Of a stretch of DNA of 62,000 nt, positions 36,561 through 47,213 are shown one piece after another; position 1 is the stretch's first letter; the number at the start of each line of letters is the position of its first letter. Source of the DNA: Symbiodinium natans (Eukaryota > Sar > Dinophyceae > Suessiales > Symbiodiniaceae). Position numbers and translations under genes: made by a program. Where the stretch lies: positions 150,001-212,000 of the forward strand of contig CAJNDS010001646.1 of NCBI GenBank assembly GCA_905221605.1. Direction: 5' to 3'. The notes beneath the pieces were generated by a model that ran no database searches, had not been told where the DNA came from, and saw only the letters and a list, made by a program, of their open reading frames with translations.

Positions 36561-37299
36561 TTCTGATGAAGGGCCGCCTTAGCGGGATTTAAGAGGGGGG
36601 GATGTTGTTCAAAAGTCATGGACAATTGTGGCCAAAAACAACACCTCATCCCTCTTTAGACTCCAGCTTTCTCGGCAAAAAAAAACCAATTGGGAAGTTC
36701 TTTTTACATCAGAGAACCCACATTTTGTGGCAAAAAAAGACCCTGAAATTGCACTTACTTCCTAGAAATTCCGGCGGCAAAAATTATAAAGCTCGAAATG
36801 ATTGAGGAAGGGGGCAGCCTCAGAAAGGGGCATAGCGTGTTCTAAGTGCCTTGAACTAAACTTCCGGATTATGTCCAAACACTGACTGCACATGAACAAA
36901 GTAGTATTCGTTTTCGCGAAAAGTTCAATGCTTTGAGCAACATTTGGTTCTTCTGAACATTCATTGGCAGCAAAAGGTTCAATGCAGCTAGCTGCTAGAT
37001 ACAGTTTTAGGAACAAGATTACCCTAACTAGCTAATGCAAACTTCTACTTCCACCTGTAGCTAGGCTTTGTAATTAACTTGCACATGTAGCTAGGCTGTG
37101 TAGTTAAATTGTAACTACGTCGGTGATTCGGACAATGATTTTGCGATGTGTGACCCAATCCGACTGCAGCTGTGGCGGCGATCATCCTGAGCACGTCCCT
37201 GGGCTGACTGAGACAGATTGTGTTGCTAAAGCAAAAATAACGGCATTCGTTTTGGCTTGGTTTCGGGTGTTAGTCATTGGCCTTAAAGGCAGCTGTAGC

Positions 37300-38335
37300 T
37301 CCTCAATGATGAGACGCGACCGGTTGCGATCTGTTGTTTGTGCATTGCGGCTTGATAAAGACATCTTAGGTTGGTGGTCTGGTGCCGAACCGTGTTCCAG
37401 GTAGACGGAGGCTCGTCAGAAAACCATGGAATGGAGATCTGGTTCTGTTTGTTTCGGCACAAGCTTTTAGGGAAGCTCGCTAGACACAGTTGCGACCGGA
37501 ATTTCGCTCAAATCTCGATGATTGCCGTAGTATTTATGACAAATTTAATTAAAAAAACACAGAACGCAACAGGTTGCGACCTGTACCCTCCCCCAAACAC
37601 AAATTCCAATGACTCTTGCGCATTACATTAATTATATATGCAAAAGCATAGATCGCAACCGGTTGCGACCCGTAGCTTCTCCCAAGCCACAAACGCAAAG
37701 TACCCTTCTAGATGCTGCGAAAACACAGATCGCAACCGGTTGCGACCTGTAGCTGTGGCAATGACACTGAATCTCATTCCAGGTTTTCTCTCAGGGCGTG
37801 CATCTGCTGAAGTGATATCAGACACGACCGGTTGCGATCTGTTGCTTGTGCACCGCGGCTTGATAAATTTAAAGTCATGTCAGGTTGGTGCTGCAGAAGC
37901 GAGTTCCAGGCAAATGGAGGCACCACGATGGAAACCTGATTCTAATTCGTTCGGCACAAATTGTTAGGGGAGCTCGCTAGATATTTGCCACAGCTGCAGT
38001 TCGCAACCGGTTGCGATCTGCGATTTACCATGAAGCCTCTAGAATGTACCTTTGAGTTTGGAATTTGTCAGAAGCCGCAGGCCGCAACCGGTTGCGATCT
38101 ATGTTTCTGCATATATATATATATACTATAATGCGTGAGTCATCGGAATTTGACGGCAGAGGTCGCAACCTGCTGCATTCTGTGTTTTTTTCAATTAAAT
38201 CTGTGAGAATCTACACCCTAAACCCTAAACCCCAAACCCTAAATCCGAAACCCGAAACCCTAAACCCTTAAAATATACCCTAAACCCTAAATCACTCTTC
38301 GAAAATTAACCGAAATTCAGGTCGCAACTTTTAAC
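37300..38335. repeat. Quasi-periodic palindrome array (CGCAACCGGTTGCG)
   Basis: The palindrome or a close variant starts at 37316, 37565, 37654, 37731, 37825, 38002, 38083 and 38164, with half sites at 37490 and about 38323. Gaps are 75-94 bp or about twice that. The flanks extend the dyad: ACAGATCGCAACC upstream and its complement GGTTGCGATCTGT downstream. Between 37316 and about 38000 the array sits on an imperfect direct duplication of period about 510 bp (both copies share GCGGCTTGATAAA, TTCGGCACAA and GAGCTCGCTAGA-like words). I see no gene. It could be an array of binding sites for a dimeric protein, a structured repeat or a satellite remnant. Confidence 0.8.
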
Positions 38336-38837
38336 ACGTTGAGGGTCTGAGATGTAAGAAGAGGTCGAGGAGCTCATGGCTGCAATGCTGGCGGTGTTCA
38401 TCTTCTGGTTCGAGTCAGGACCTTAGCATCAGCAAAGGGGAAAGACAATGCATTGTCGTGGTCATGCTGATGTGCTGGGCGTTTCGCGCCTTTTTTCATT
38501 TCGCAGTGCGGCCTAAGACATCTGCAGCATATACCCCAAGAAGACACGACCAAGCAACGTCTCCTGAATTTTTCGTCGTGCTTCACAAGACAAAGCCCTG
38601 CCGTCGTGCTCGGGCCACGATTCCTGGACACGTGGGCACAGAGCAAGTTCTAGTCCGCGCACAGACCCACTGTTTAGTGTCAAGAAACGAACATTCCTGC
38701 AAGCGAGTCTCGTTCCAGGGCCTGAATGGTGTCCTCTTGCTCTTGCATCTGCACAAGATTGCCCTGGTACTCTTGGCGAAGCTGTCGGAACCTTGGGTGG
38801 GTGAATGACATTCCAACGCGACCGTACTTCTACTCTT

Positions 38838-39305
38838 TTATTTCATACCAGTACCGAGTGACGTCCGTAGCACCTCCTGCACCCATGGATGCTCTTCGAC
38901 ATCCACGTAGCAAACTTCGCTGGGCCCTGAGGAAAACACAACAATGGAGGTCCGCAAGCTAAAGAATGCGAATGCAAGAACCGAGTTGAAGTTGCTAAGA
39001 ACGTGGCTCACATTTGCCCCCTCGTTCTGGGCATGGTCCTGCTCGGCTGGGTCCTTCTCAGTCTCGGCGGCCTCGTCCTGGTTCACATTCGTCGGTTCCG
39101 TTTTCTTCGTCTTCGCCTTGTCATCCTTGGAGTTGGGCTGCTCATGACCCCAAATCGTTTCTTTCGGCTCCAGTCGCCTCTTTGTCTTCACTCTGGTCGC
39201 AGGGATTTTTTTGTTGTTGAATCCTCTGCGCGTGCCTCTGCATGCTTGACACAGCTTGTCCCGGCGATAGGTGCCCTCCCCGCATCTCACGCAGGCCCAT
39301 GGCAT
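38838..39305 (-). CDS. Zinc-ribbon-type ORF of unknown function
   Basis: The 155-residue frame opens with a clear four-cysteine motif: C5-x2-C8-x10-C19-x2-C22, in PWACVRCGEGTYRRDKLCQAC. This is typical of small zinc ribbons. A long lysine/glutamate/asparagine-rich, probably disordered segment follows (about residues 33-100). The last 50 residues have weaker protein character and may lie beyond a splice donor. The neighbouring minus-strand frames are also coding, so this may be one exon of a larger gene. Another possible exon lies at about 39990-40045 (minus), encoding a CPECKDC motif. I do not recognise a family, and the exon limits are uncertain. Confidence 0.45.
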   Translation of the reverse strand: MPWACVRCGEGTYRRDKLCQACRGTRRGFNNKKIPATRVKTKRRLEPKETIWGHEQPNSKDDKAKTKKTEPTNVNQDEAAETEKDPAEQDHAQNEGANVSHVLSNFNSVLAFAFFSLRTSIVVFSSGPSEVCYVDVEEHPWVQEVLRTSLGTGMK

Positions 39306-40177
39306 TTGTGAGAACTACTTCTAATGTGTTTCTGCCAATGATGTGCCACACGTAATAATTAGAACTGAGCACAACCCCAGGCTCAACAGCTTGGCCGTGA
39401 AATGCTGCGGGCAGGGTCCCCAAGTCTGCTGCAATCGTTCAGAGAACACGGTTGTGGCAATGCAGTGGCTGAATCACCAATACCGAGGCCACGACGGATC
39501 TGACAACAAGGAGCATCTGCTTCTGAGCTGGGGAACCGATTCACCTGGCAGCCAGCTCTCCAAGGCCGAAACCCGAAACCCATGTGCAAGTTCAGTGTGT
39601 CGGGTTGCTTCGGCGTGGTGTTGATGGAGCCTTACGACCCTTACGTCGCCCTTCTTTCCCTCACGCGACCCTTATTTGATTGCACCGTATGTCACCCGTG
39701 TTTCATCCTTATTTCATCCTTATTATTATCTCCCACAGGAATCATTGTCATTCTCCTACTACATGGTACTCATGCTACTATCACGCCGAAAATCAAGTGC
39801 AAGCAACAAACAATTGCAAATCGGCGCCTTGGACGGTGCTTGTTTTTGTCGCGCCGGGGCCGGCGGTTGCCATCATCCGCTAGGACGGACACACGTGTGC
39901 AGCTTGGTAAAAGCATCGGGCTGCCGGCCTTTGGCCAGACACAAGCCTCTCAGCGACCGAACTGCAGGAGCCGTGCGTCCCTTTCTATTCCAGCACGAGG
40001 CGTTTGCCTGTGCAGTCTTTGCATTCCGGGCAGCCTGACACCGACCAGCTGAAACACCACATTAACACGGAAGTTTTTTTGGGGGACCGATCCTTTTACG
40101 TGCTAATCTGTAGGTAGCTCTAGGTACAGGCTAACTAACTACATCCTCAGCTGTCGGTGTCACACGCTGCAAGCCTG
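39306..40177. other. Region between two minus-strand coding segments
   Basis: There is no clear gene. A minus-strand CPECKDC-encoding stretch at about 39990-40045 could be a small exon. The long plus-strand frame at 39582-40052 has poor composition and no start context and is probably chance. Confidence 0.4.
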
Positions 40178-40693
40178 CTACAAAAGGTGCTCGAGGAGGT
40201 CGAGCAACTTGACGAAGTTCATCATCTTAGAGATGCTCTCACTCTCGCACGGGTGCTTGAGCTCGACGTGCCGGACGACTGCGTCCGCGCCTTCGACGAC
40301 GCTTGCCATCTTCTCGAGTGAGTCCCATCGCCGGCTTTCCGCCAGCCAGCACAAGTAGCATTCCAGAAACCTCCCTGACGATGCCGACTTCTTTTCAGAA
40401 GTCGCGTAGCCGTAGTCGCGGACGAAGGTGTCGTCCACCAGCGTCAAAGCCAGCGTTAAGAGCCAGTTACCCTTCTGAGAGCAGGCCGTGACTCTTGCGT
40501 CTTCCTGGGCCAACGCCATATTGTGGAAGGCGTTGTGCATCGTGGTGCGGAAGGGCCCATCCTTGAAGGCCCGCAGCTCCTGCAGAAGTCCGGGGGTCTG
40601 CTGTGCCTCCACCACTGCTTCGTGCAGCGTCTCCATGAGTGAACCCAGCTTCTCGTCCACGATCCTTGCTGCGCCACGACCACCGCAGGCCAT
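40178..40693 (-). CDS. Unknown helical protein, 171 residues
   Basis: A single open frame starts at an ATG (MACGGRGAARIVDEKL) and ends in LLDLLEHLL. It is rich in amphipathic helix-like segments (for example DEKLGSLMETLHEAVVEAQQ and LECYLCWLAESRRWDSLEK), with no transmembrane or signal segment. Composition and the lack of in-frame stops argue for a real coding exon. A short stretch (ELRAFKDGP) loosely resembles the end of exon 3 of the large gene at 43100-47063 (RQTEAWKNGP), so the two could share a repeat or domain; this is weak and unproven. It may be complete or one exon. Confidence 0.55.
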   Translation of the reverse strand: MACGGRGAARIVDEKLGSLMETLHEAVVEAQQTPGLLQELRAFKDGPFRTTMHNAFHNMALAQEDARVTACSQKGNWLLTLALTLVDDTFVRDYGYATSEKKSASSGRFLECYLCWLAESRRWDSLEKMASVVEGADAVVRHVELKHPCESESISKMMNFVKLLDLLEHLL

Positions 40694-40699
40694 GGCAAC

Positions 40700-41398
40700 G
40701 TCAGGTAGTCAGGTGTCTCAGGAACAGGCGGAACGCAAAGCGATCAAAATGATCGAGCTGGGGGCACAAAAAAGATTGAACCACAATGCAGCAGCCATCA
40801 TCAGAATCATGCACCACCAACAAGGCAATGCAGCCATCATGCGTCCGGCTGAGTAAAAGGCACATGCAATAGGAAGGGCCCGAGCCTCGTCGTGTGCAAA
40901 ACACGTTCGTTTCCTCGATGCGACGGCCTGTCGATACACACAGTACAGTCATCATGTGTACGCACTATTTCACCTCTATTGCAGTCCTACTCACGTTCTT
41001 TCACGCTTACGTCCTCTTTGTTAGGCTCTTCTTTCCTTTATTGGACCCTTATTAGCCCTTCTTATTTCACGCTTACCTCACCTGACTTAAGCCAGAGGGC
41101 CTGAGTGGGGAGTAAGCTTGTCAATTTAAGCCCTAGGCGCTTAAACTGGTTGGTGGGATAAGTTCCAACCCCGAAACCCTGAAACCTATGCCATTGACCT
41201 CTGCGTGCCTCAGGCTCATCACATCCACTAGGGCCCAGGACCTGGCCATGAGCTCATTTTTGTTGAATGGATCGCTTTAGGATACGGTTCAGGGTTCACC
41301 GATTGAAAGCTTCGTCCAAAATGGGTCACTACATTAAATCAGCCACTGGGGGAACCAATGCGACTTGCAATTTCATGTGTGTAGATCACTAGAACTGA
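40700..41398. other. Non-coding interval
   Basis: No convincing exon is visible on either strand. A pyrimidine-rich stretch with repeated TTATT/CTTTC words lies at about 40960-41090 on the plus strand. Confidence 0.4.
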
Positions 41399-41487
41399 TC
41401 ACGCATTTTTCCCCTTAATCTCATGGACGATCTTGCGGAAATGTGATCGCCGCCGGACCCCAAAAGTGAGCAAACCCTTGTTGCTGC

Positions 41488-41844
41488 TCACGGTAACATG
41501 TCCTCCGTGAAACACAGCGAGCGGCGTAGCTTCGGTGGAGGTTGGGAGATGTTGCCATCCGTGGCCTTGGTCTTCCCCTGCACGTTGTTTTGCCCTTCCT
41601 GCTTTGTCGCATCCTTCTTGGGCATGTCGTCGGCAATCTTTTGTCGTGGTGGCTGAACAGGACAAAGCACTTGAGCATCTTGACTCTCGTCAAGGTCCCA
41701 GCCTGAGCTGGGTGGTGAGAGCCACAGCTGATTCCTGACAGTTGTCGGTGGATGCCAGGACTCAGTGCTGGCTTCATCCACGGGCCGACATCTCTTCTTT
41801 TTGGGCGTAAAGGCCTGGCCTGTGCCCATGTCCGTCTCTGCCAT
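41488..41844 (-). CDS. Lysine-rich, probably disordered ORF
   Basis: The 118-residue frame has a good ATG context (start MAETDMGTGQAF) and a candidate nuclear localisation signal, TPKKKRCRP, at about residues 14-22. The rest is P/Q/K/S-rich and lacks hydrophobic core segments, so it is probably disordered. It could be a 5' exon of a longer minus-strand gene reading toward 40 kb. No family was recognised. Confidence 0.4.
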   Translation of the reverse strand: MAETDMGTGQAFTPKKKRCRPVDEASTESWHPPTTVRNQLWLSPPSSGWDLDESQDAQVLCPVQPPRQKIADDMPKKDATKQEGQNNVQGKTKATDGNISQPPPKLRRSLCFTEDMLP

Positions 41845-42065
41845 GGCGAACGGAACGGAAGCTTAAAGTAATGATTAAGTTGATTGCGGGCGCAGACTGC
41901 AACGTGAAACCTCGCAGGTCACAAGCATACAACTGCAGGCGGGTGCCTCAGGCCGGGGCATGTGCAGCGACTTCTAGCTGCTACGTAGCTCGACCCAAAA
42001 GTTTCACGGAGGAAACTGGCAAGCCGCGAGGCAACGTACAAACCCACAATCCCCCTGCAGACATG

Positions 42066-42500
42066 CAAACACACACACACAGACACACAGCCACACACAC
42101 ACAGAGACAGACACACACACACGCGCACACACACACACACACAAAAACGCACACGCACAGACACAGACACAGACACAGACACAGACACAGACACAGACAC
42201 AGACACAGACACAGACGCACACACAGACACAGACACAGACACAGACACAGACACAGACACAGACACAGACACAGACACAGACACAGACACAGACACAGAC
42301 ACAGACACACACACACACACACAGACAGACACACACACAGACAGACACACACAGACAGACACAGACAGACAGACACAGACAGACAGACAGACACAGACAG
42401 ACACAGACAGACACAGACAGACACAGACAGACACAGACAGACAGACACAGACAGACAGACAGACACAGACAGACAGACACACACACACACACACATATAT
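42066..42500 (+). repeat. Large CA/ACAGAC microsatellite
   Basis: About 435 bp of (CA)n, (ACAGAC)n and (ACAGACAG)n in successive homogeneous blocks. Long frames through it in several registers are an artefact of the repeat lacking stops. Confidence 0.95.
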
Positions 42501-42540
42501 ATAAGTAAACAAACACAAACAGTTCCGGAAAGTTGGCCCA

Positions 42541-42650
42541 AGTAAGGGCTTGGGGGTGTCACGTGTGGGTTTGAAGGGGAGGCCGCCAAAGACCCCTGAA
42601 GCCGCGTAACCCCCGGGGAGGCCGCCTTCCCCCCAGTAAGCGCCTTCCCA
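42541..42650 (+). repeat. Inverted dispersed repeat, left copy
   Basis: It reads AGTAAGGGCTTGGGGGTGTC, then AGGGGAGGCCGCCAAAGACC, and ends at CAGTAAGCGCCTTCCC. The reverse complement of 57305-57444 matches nearly base for base, except that the left copy lacks about 30 bp between two GGGTTT words. It probably belongs to a repeat family dispersed in the genome. Confidence 0.85.
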
Positions 42651-42837
42651 TTAGAGCCCTCCCGACTGCCTGGCCATACCGGTGAATTGGCGCCGTAGGC
42701 TGCCCTGCCACCGACAGGTAAGACACGTGACACGACGCAAACAACAATAAATCGTGACTCTTTGCTTTGCTTCTGCCATGGCAGCACCCGCGGACTGCAC
42801 CCCACATTTTCGGAACCTCTTTCCTTGCTCTCGCGGG

Positions 42838-42866
42838 AAACACACACACACACACACACACACACG
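42838..42866 (+). repeat. (CA)n microsatellite
   Basis: About fourteen CA units. Confidence 0.9.
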
Positions 42867-43099
42867 CGAAACTGCTCTGCGAGACGCGCGGGTTTGAGAC
42901 GATGTGGCGGCGCATGCCCAGCCGCGTCAACGGTTGGAATCGCTACCCAAAAGACTTTTCTAAATGGGCTTCCCCTTCTAACTTCTCTATATTTATTCTC
43001 TTCTGTCATACTTGAACGGGGAGCGGGGGGTTGCGGCGTTGGCTGGCCTCAGCAACAAAACTGACCATCCAAGCGAGGCAGGTCCTCTGGACCCGCTGA

Positions 43100-44584
43100 C
43101 TAGGCTGGCGTGGAAGAATCCAAGCTGCGGAGCTTGTCCAACAAATTCTGCTTCTGCTCACTGGATGCCTCCTTCTTGTTATCCTTCGGCTTGTTGTTGG
43201 CATCCTTTCCCTTCTCGTTGTCCTTCTCCTTGTCCTTCTGGTTCTCTTTCGCCTCGGCGTCCTGCTCCTTCTTGTCCTTCGCATTTGTGTTTGCTTTGGC
43301 CTTGGCTTTCGGCGCTGCACTGATCCGCATGGACTCCGGAAGTGCATCTCTGAGGCCCTGCTCGAAGAGGGGGTCGCTGGGGTGCTGCATTGCCCGGAAC
43401 ACCTGGTTGGCCAACTGCTTTTCCAGCAACTCCTTGTGTTCTGGTGTGTGGCATAGCCCGAAGTAACTCTTCCGCAAACGGATGGCTGTCATGGGCAGCA
43501 CCGGGTCCGAAGCGGTGAGGTCCACCCAACCAGCCCCCGAGAAAGAGTGATGCAACTATTCTGTCGGGAGCCCATGCCAGCAAAAGGGAACCATGCTGGA
43601 GGGCTTCGGCCCGGGATCCACTTCCGGCCCCGGGTCGCCATCCACAGTTCCCCCCACGGCGATCAGCGCCTTGCCCAGGAGGTCCGACTTGCTGGCGTGC
43701 TTCACCTTCCAGAGGCTTTCTGGCGGCGTCCTCTCGAAGGGGCCGAGGCAATCAGACGCCGTGCTTCCCGGCACGTGCAGGTGATCTTTCGCCACGACCT
43801 CGAGCGTCTTCTGGCTGAAGACGTTCATACTCAGCATGGTGGACAACGTAGCAATGCCCTTGACCCGGGCTTTCACCTGTCGCTCGGACTGCTCCGTTGT
43901 CAACACGTACAACTGCGTCTTGACCTTCGGAATCACCTTGCCGCCGTCGTCCACAAAGGCCTTCGAGGCATTGCCTGCACTGCCCAGGTTCCTGTCGATG
44001 AAAAAGAAGGCGGCCTTCTCCGGGATCTGTGGCAAAACGTTCTGCGCCGGCTGGAGCCCCTCCAAGGCTCCCTTGATGCATCTTTTCAAGTGCTCATCCC
44101 TTAAGGGCGGCGGTCTCAAGTGCGGCCTGGACGATGCTTCTCCAGCTCTCGTGACATCGTACAGGACAAGCACGTACTCCTGCTTCCCAGTGACCTTCTG
44201 GGAAAGCGGGTCCGCCCGCAGCAGCTGAGCGACCCCGGAGACGCTGCCAGGGTCACCGTGCAAATTCACATACCTGTCCACCAAGTTCTTTGCATAGGTG
44301 ACCCACTGAGCCAGCACGCCTTCCTTGTCGTCCATCTTCTTTGCCGAGATACCAGGAAGCATCATCCCGCCATCCTCCTCGTCACTCAAGTCAATGTCCT
44401 CCACGTCGATGCCCTTCTTCTCCATGTCTGGCGCTGGCCGGCCATCGCCCTCCGCCTCCAGCGCGGCAACGAACTCATCCATCTTCTCCTTCACGGGGGA
44501 GCGAGTGAGGGCCTCCTCCATGCTGTGCCCGCCATTCTTGGCCTGCTTGATCACTTCGTCGTACTTGTTGTCGAAGACGAGCTC
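43100..44584 (-). CDS. Last large exon of the unknown gene, with in-frame TAG
   Basis: This exon opens at a phase-0 AG|G acceptor (ELVFDNKYDEVIKQAK). It contains an acidic stretch (DVEDIDLSDEEDGG) and a region with alternating hydrophobic strands (EYVLVLYDV, KAAFFFIDRNLG, TQLYVLTTEQ) that may form an alpha/beta fold. A TAG at 43556-43558 interrupts the frame, but the same frame stays open for 151 more residues with protein-like sequence (MTAIRLRKSYFGLC, then a K/E/D/N-rich tail ending DSSTPA). The TAG may be a nonsense change, a readthrough site, an assembly error, or removed with an intron I could not place. Confidence 0.6.
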
Positions 44585-47063
44585 CTGGACAGGTCTCACT
44601 CACAGTCAGGCTTACAGGGGTTTGTGTAATGGCGGTGCCGTTACATTTATTTCCGCTCCTCAAAGAGTTTGACGCCTTTCTGCGCCGAGTCAGGCAAAGT
44701 CCCCACCCAGGACGCGCTGCCCTTGAACATTGCTTTCCTGTACTCCTCGGGGCTTTTCTCCCACGCGTCCATGCGCTTCACGGCCACCTCGCTGACCTTC
44801 AAGTCACGTGCCTGCAATGCAGCATAGGACGAGCAACAACGTAGACTCACCGTGAATCAATAATTTTTAAAAGCCGGAAATTTGCCTTCTTGATCATGCA
44901 CCACGCGATCTCCTTCTTGCACATGCACAAGTCAACGATGCCCCTGCCGCCGGGCTGACCCTTTCCTGAAAGTTTCCGGACGCTCAGCTCGCGCGGAATG
45001 GTCCCGCCGTACTGGACCATGTCCGCAATCAGCATGACGGTCCAGTGGATCATGTCTTTCGAGGATGCCCTCTTCACGATGGCCTGCCACGCGCGCAGAG
45101 TAACTTTCCCGAACAATGCAACTCGGAACTGTCCACGTTTTGAAAGAAGACAACAGGCACAACAGGATACCGCAAATATAAGCAGGCTTTACAACCATTA
45201 TATGATACACATATTTTTTCCTGTATCCAGAAAATGTACATGTATTCTGGTAATTACTGACTGCGAAAAGATAGCTCAGTGCTTAGCTAGGTGCTTGGCC
45301 CGTGGAGCTAATTTGATTCGCTAATTCACGTTTTAGCTAGACCTAATCAGCTAGCTACGTCTGTAGCTATGCGGTTAACACCGATTTCCTCGCTGCTTCG
45401 CTACGTACTTTGCCAGTTCGCTGAGAGCTTAGCTAACTGATTAGCGGAAACTCGTTGCTAGCCACTCCGCAAAACACTTACTTCATTACTCAGAACTCAC
45501 CAAGTCGTGTTAGTTAATACTTCCCCTTCACCGACTCCTTCATGTATCTTGTCCACCGCCTATCTATAAAGAAGGGGAGCCTCCAGCTGGTAGATGCTGT
45601 CAAACACCGGGCCATTCTTCCAGGCCTCCGTCTGCCTCAAAAACCGCTCCATGTCGTTCTCTGTCAGAAGCCGGTTGTACACGGTCACCGCCGCGTCGAT
45701 GAGGCCAACCTTGATGGCTTCCTCCTTGTTGCGGCCGCTCTCAGAGACCTTGACGTTGTCCCTCCACGCGGTCTCCAGCGCTTCAGCACCCATCGTCTTG
45801 CCGCCATGCAGCTTCTCCAACATGGCCTTCGTCTCCATGATGGCCAATATCTTTTCGATTGTGCTCAATTTGGCCGTCTCACCGATCTCCATCATGTCCT
45901 CGCGGCATTGGTGCGAGGCCCACAACCGCTTCTCCATGCTGTCGACGTACTTCACTTCCATGGATGCGCACAAGAAGAGATCCCGCCATTTCTGCAAGTC
46001 CTCTTCCCCTAGGCTCGCCTTGATGTCTCTGGCGGCTGCCACCACCGGAGCCCATGCGAACTCAAGCGGGCTGAGCGCCTGTCTCATTGTTGTTACACTC
46101 TGTCCGTATCTGTAGTCACAGCTTCCAAATCATATCAAACATTTTACAAACGCCGTGCCTCCACGTGGCCTTTCATGTCATCCGGAAAGTTCCCCGACGA
46201 GATGCAACTCTTGATCTGATACGGGAGCTTCCTCTCAGGGGCCTGGAAGAAGTGCTTCACGACATCCTCCAACTTGTGTAGGGAAACCTTGATCGGCGAC
46301 TGCACGAAGTCCAGCCAGAACAAGTTGTAGCCAGCCTGGAAAATCATTGCGATGCTCAAATTGTGATGTTACCAGAGGGTCTCGTTGCGTCCACAACGTT
46401 TTCTTCTAAGGCTGCTACAGCTTGAAGTACTCTGCTTCCTACCGGTTCTTTTCTACTCTTAGCTACATTGGCAGACGCTGCACTCAGACATTCTCTATTA
46501 TTCTTCAAAACACTACTCTTGAGGTCAGGTACTGTCTATTGAAATCTTCCGCACCTACCCAACTTGATGTAGTTTCCAATGCCCAGTCTAAGCTGTCACC
46601 GGCCTCCATGAAGGTCTCTTATTCTTTAAACGCTCCTCTTGCATTCAGCTACTGTCTTACTTCAAGTCTTCCGCAGCTACCCAGCTTGATGTAGTTACCA
46701 ATGCCCGTCCTCTAAGCTGTCGCCTCCATTCTCGGTCATGGCTTGCCATGACTCGCGCTTGTACGGCTCCATGCTCACGAAGCTTGGGTTGCGTCCTGGC
46801 AGGTCCTGGAAAAGCGGGTGGCCAAGGACGACGGCTTTACTCTCCAGGAAGAGCTCCAAGGCAGGGGACGGAGGGACTCGGTGATCGATCTCCATGGGCA
46901 GAGGTGGCATTTCACCGTCACCCGCAGCAGGCTCTGCCGCGTCCACGGGCAGGGCTGCAGCCTTAGCCTTAGCCTTGGCCTCAGACTTAGGTCTGCCCTT
47001 CGCTTTGGCTTTGGGCGCGCTGTTCGGCGAGGCTGGCTCCGCCCGCGACTTACGCTTGGTCAT
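43100..47063 (-). CDS. Large multi-exon gene of unknown function, divergent from the recombinase
   Basis: Minus-strand exons inferred from reading-frame continuity are about 47063-46710, 46335-46159, 46078-45581, 45083-44886, 44811-44659 and 44584-43556, with an in-frame continuation 43555-43100 after a TAG. The joined frame gives 802 residues, or about 950 if the TAG is passed. The N-terminus (MTKRKSRAEPASPN onward) is K/A/P-rich and basic. The middle is helical. The C-terminal region is K/E/D/N-rich. All five inferred introns are phase 0, end in AG|G and have GC or GA donors; two are 74 bp long. No catalytic motif or known family was recognised, and no reverse transcriptase, helicase or transposase signature is visible. 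The start is 150 bp from the oppositely oriented tyrosine recombinase, suggesting a shared promoter and possibly a shared mobile element. Confidence 0.65.
45084..45580 (-). other. Long intron of the unknown gene, TAGCTA-rich
   Basis: A 497-bp inferred intron is enriched in TAGCTA/GCTAGC words at 45270-45480. It resembles non-coding stretches at 36990-37100, 50690-50880 and 56940-57120. Confidence 0.45.
46336..46709 (-). repeat. Intron with internal tandem duplication
   Basis: Two diverged copies of a segment of about 120 bp start near 46498 and 46619. Both contain CTTCCGCA, CTTGATGTAGTT and CCAATGCCC followed by CTAAGCTGTC. The second copy covers the exon 1 donor, so the duplication includes an exon edge. 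Confidence 0.65.
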
Positions 47064-47213
47064 GGCGTGAGTGCACTTGCTTTCAATTGGGCAGCTTGCT
47101 CCGTGCTTTCGGATATAATCATAACTACTGCTTACTCAAACCGCAGCACGCTGGTCCTGGCTGATGATCGCACTGCTTAGGCTTAGTCCCCCACAGCAAC
47201 AGCAACGGTAGCC
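47064..47213. promoter_or_regulatory. Short divergent intergenic region
   Basis: Only 150 bp separate the ATG of the unknown multi-exon gene (minus) and that of the recombinase (plus). Any promoters must lie here or inside the genes. No TATA-like or other defined motif is evident, which fits dinoflagellates, where such motifs are poorly known. Confidence 0.35.

Noticed and set aside
37300-38335. CRISPR array
   Set aside because: Repeats are short palindromes with irregular spacing and spacers that themselves share similarity; there are no cas genes and the context is eukaryotic.
41871-43009. Long open frames on both strands (up to 342 codons) through the CA/ACAGAC microsatellite
   Set aside because: The repeat lacks stops in most frames; products are H/T/R or C/V/S simple repeats with no natural start or domain.
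43547-44672. Plus-strand open frames opposite the last large exon of the unknown gene
   Set aside because: They are antisense shadows; the minus-strand frame is longer, splices into neighbouring exons and has better composition.
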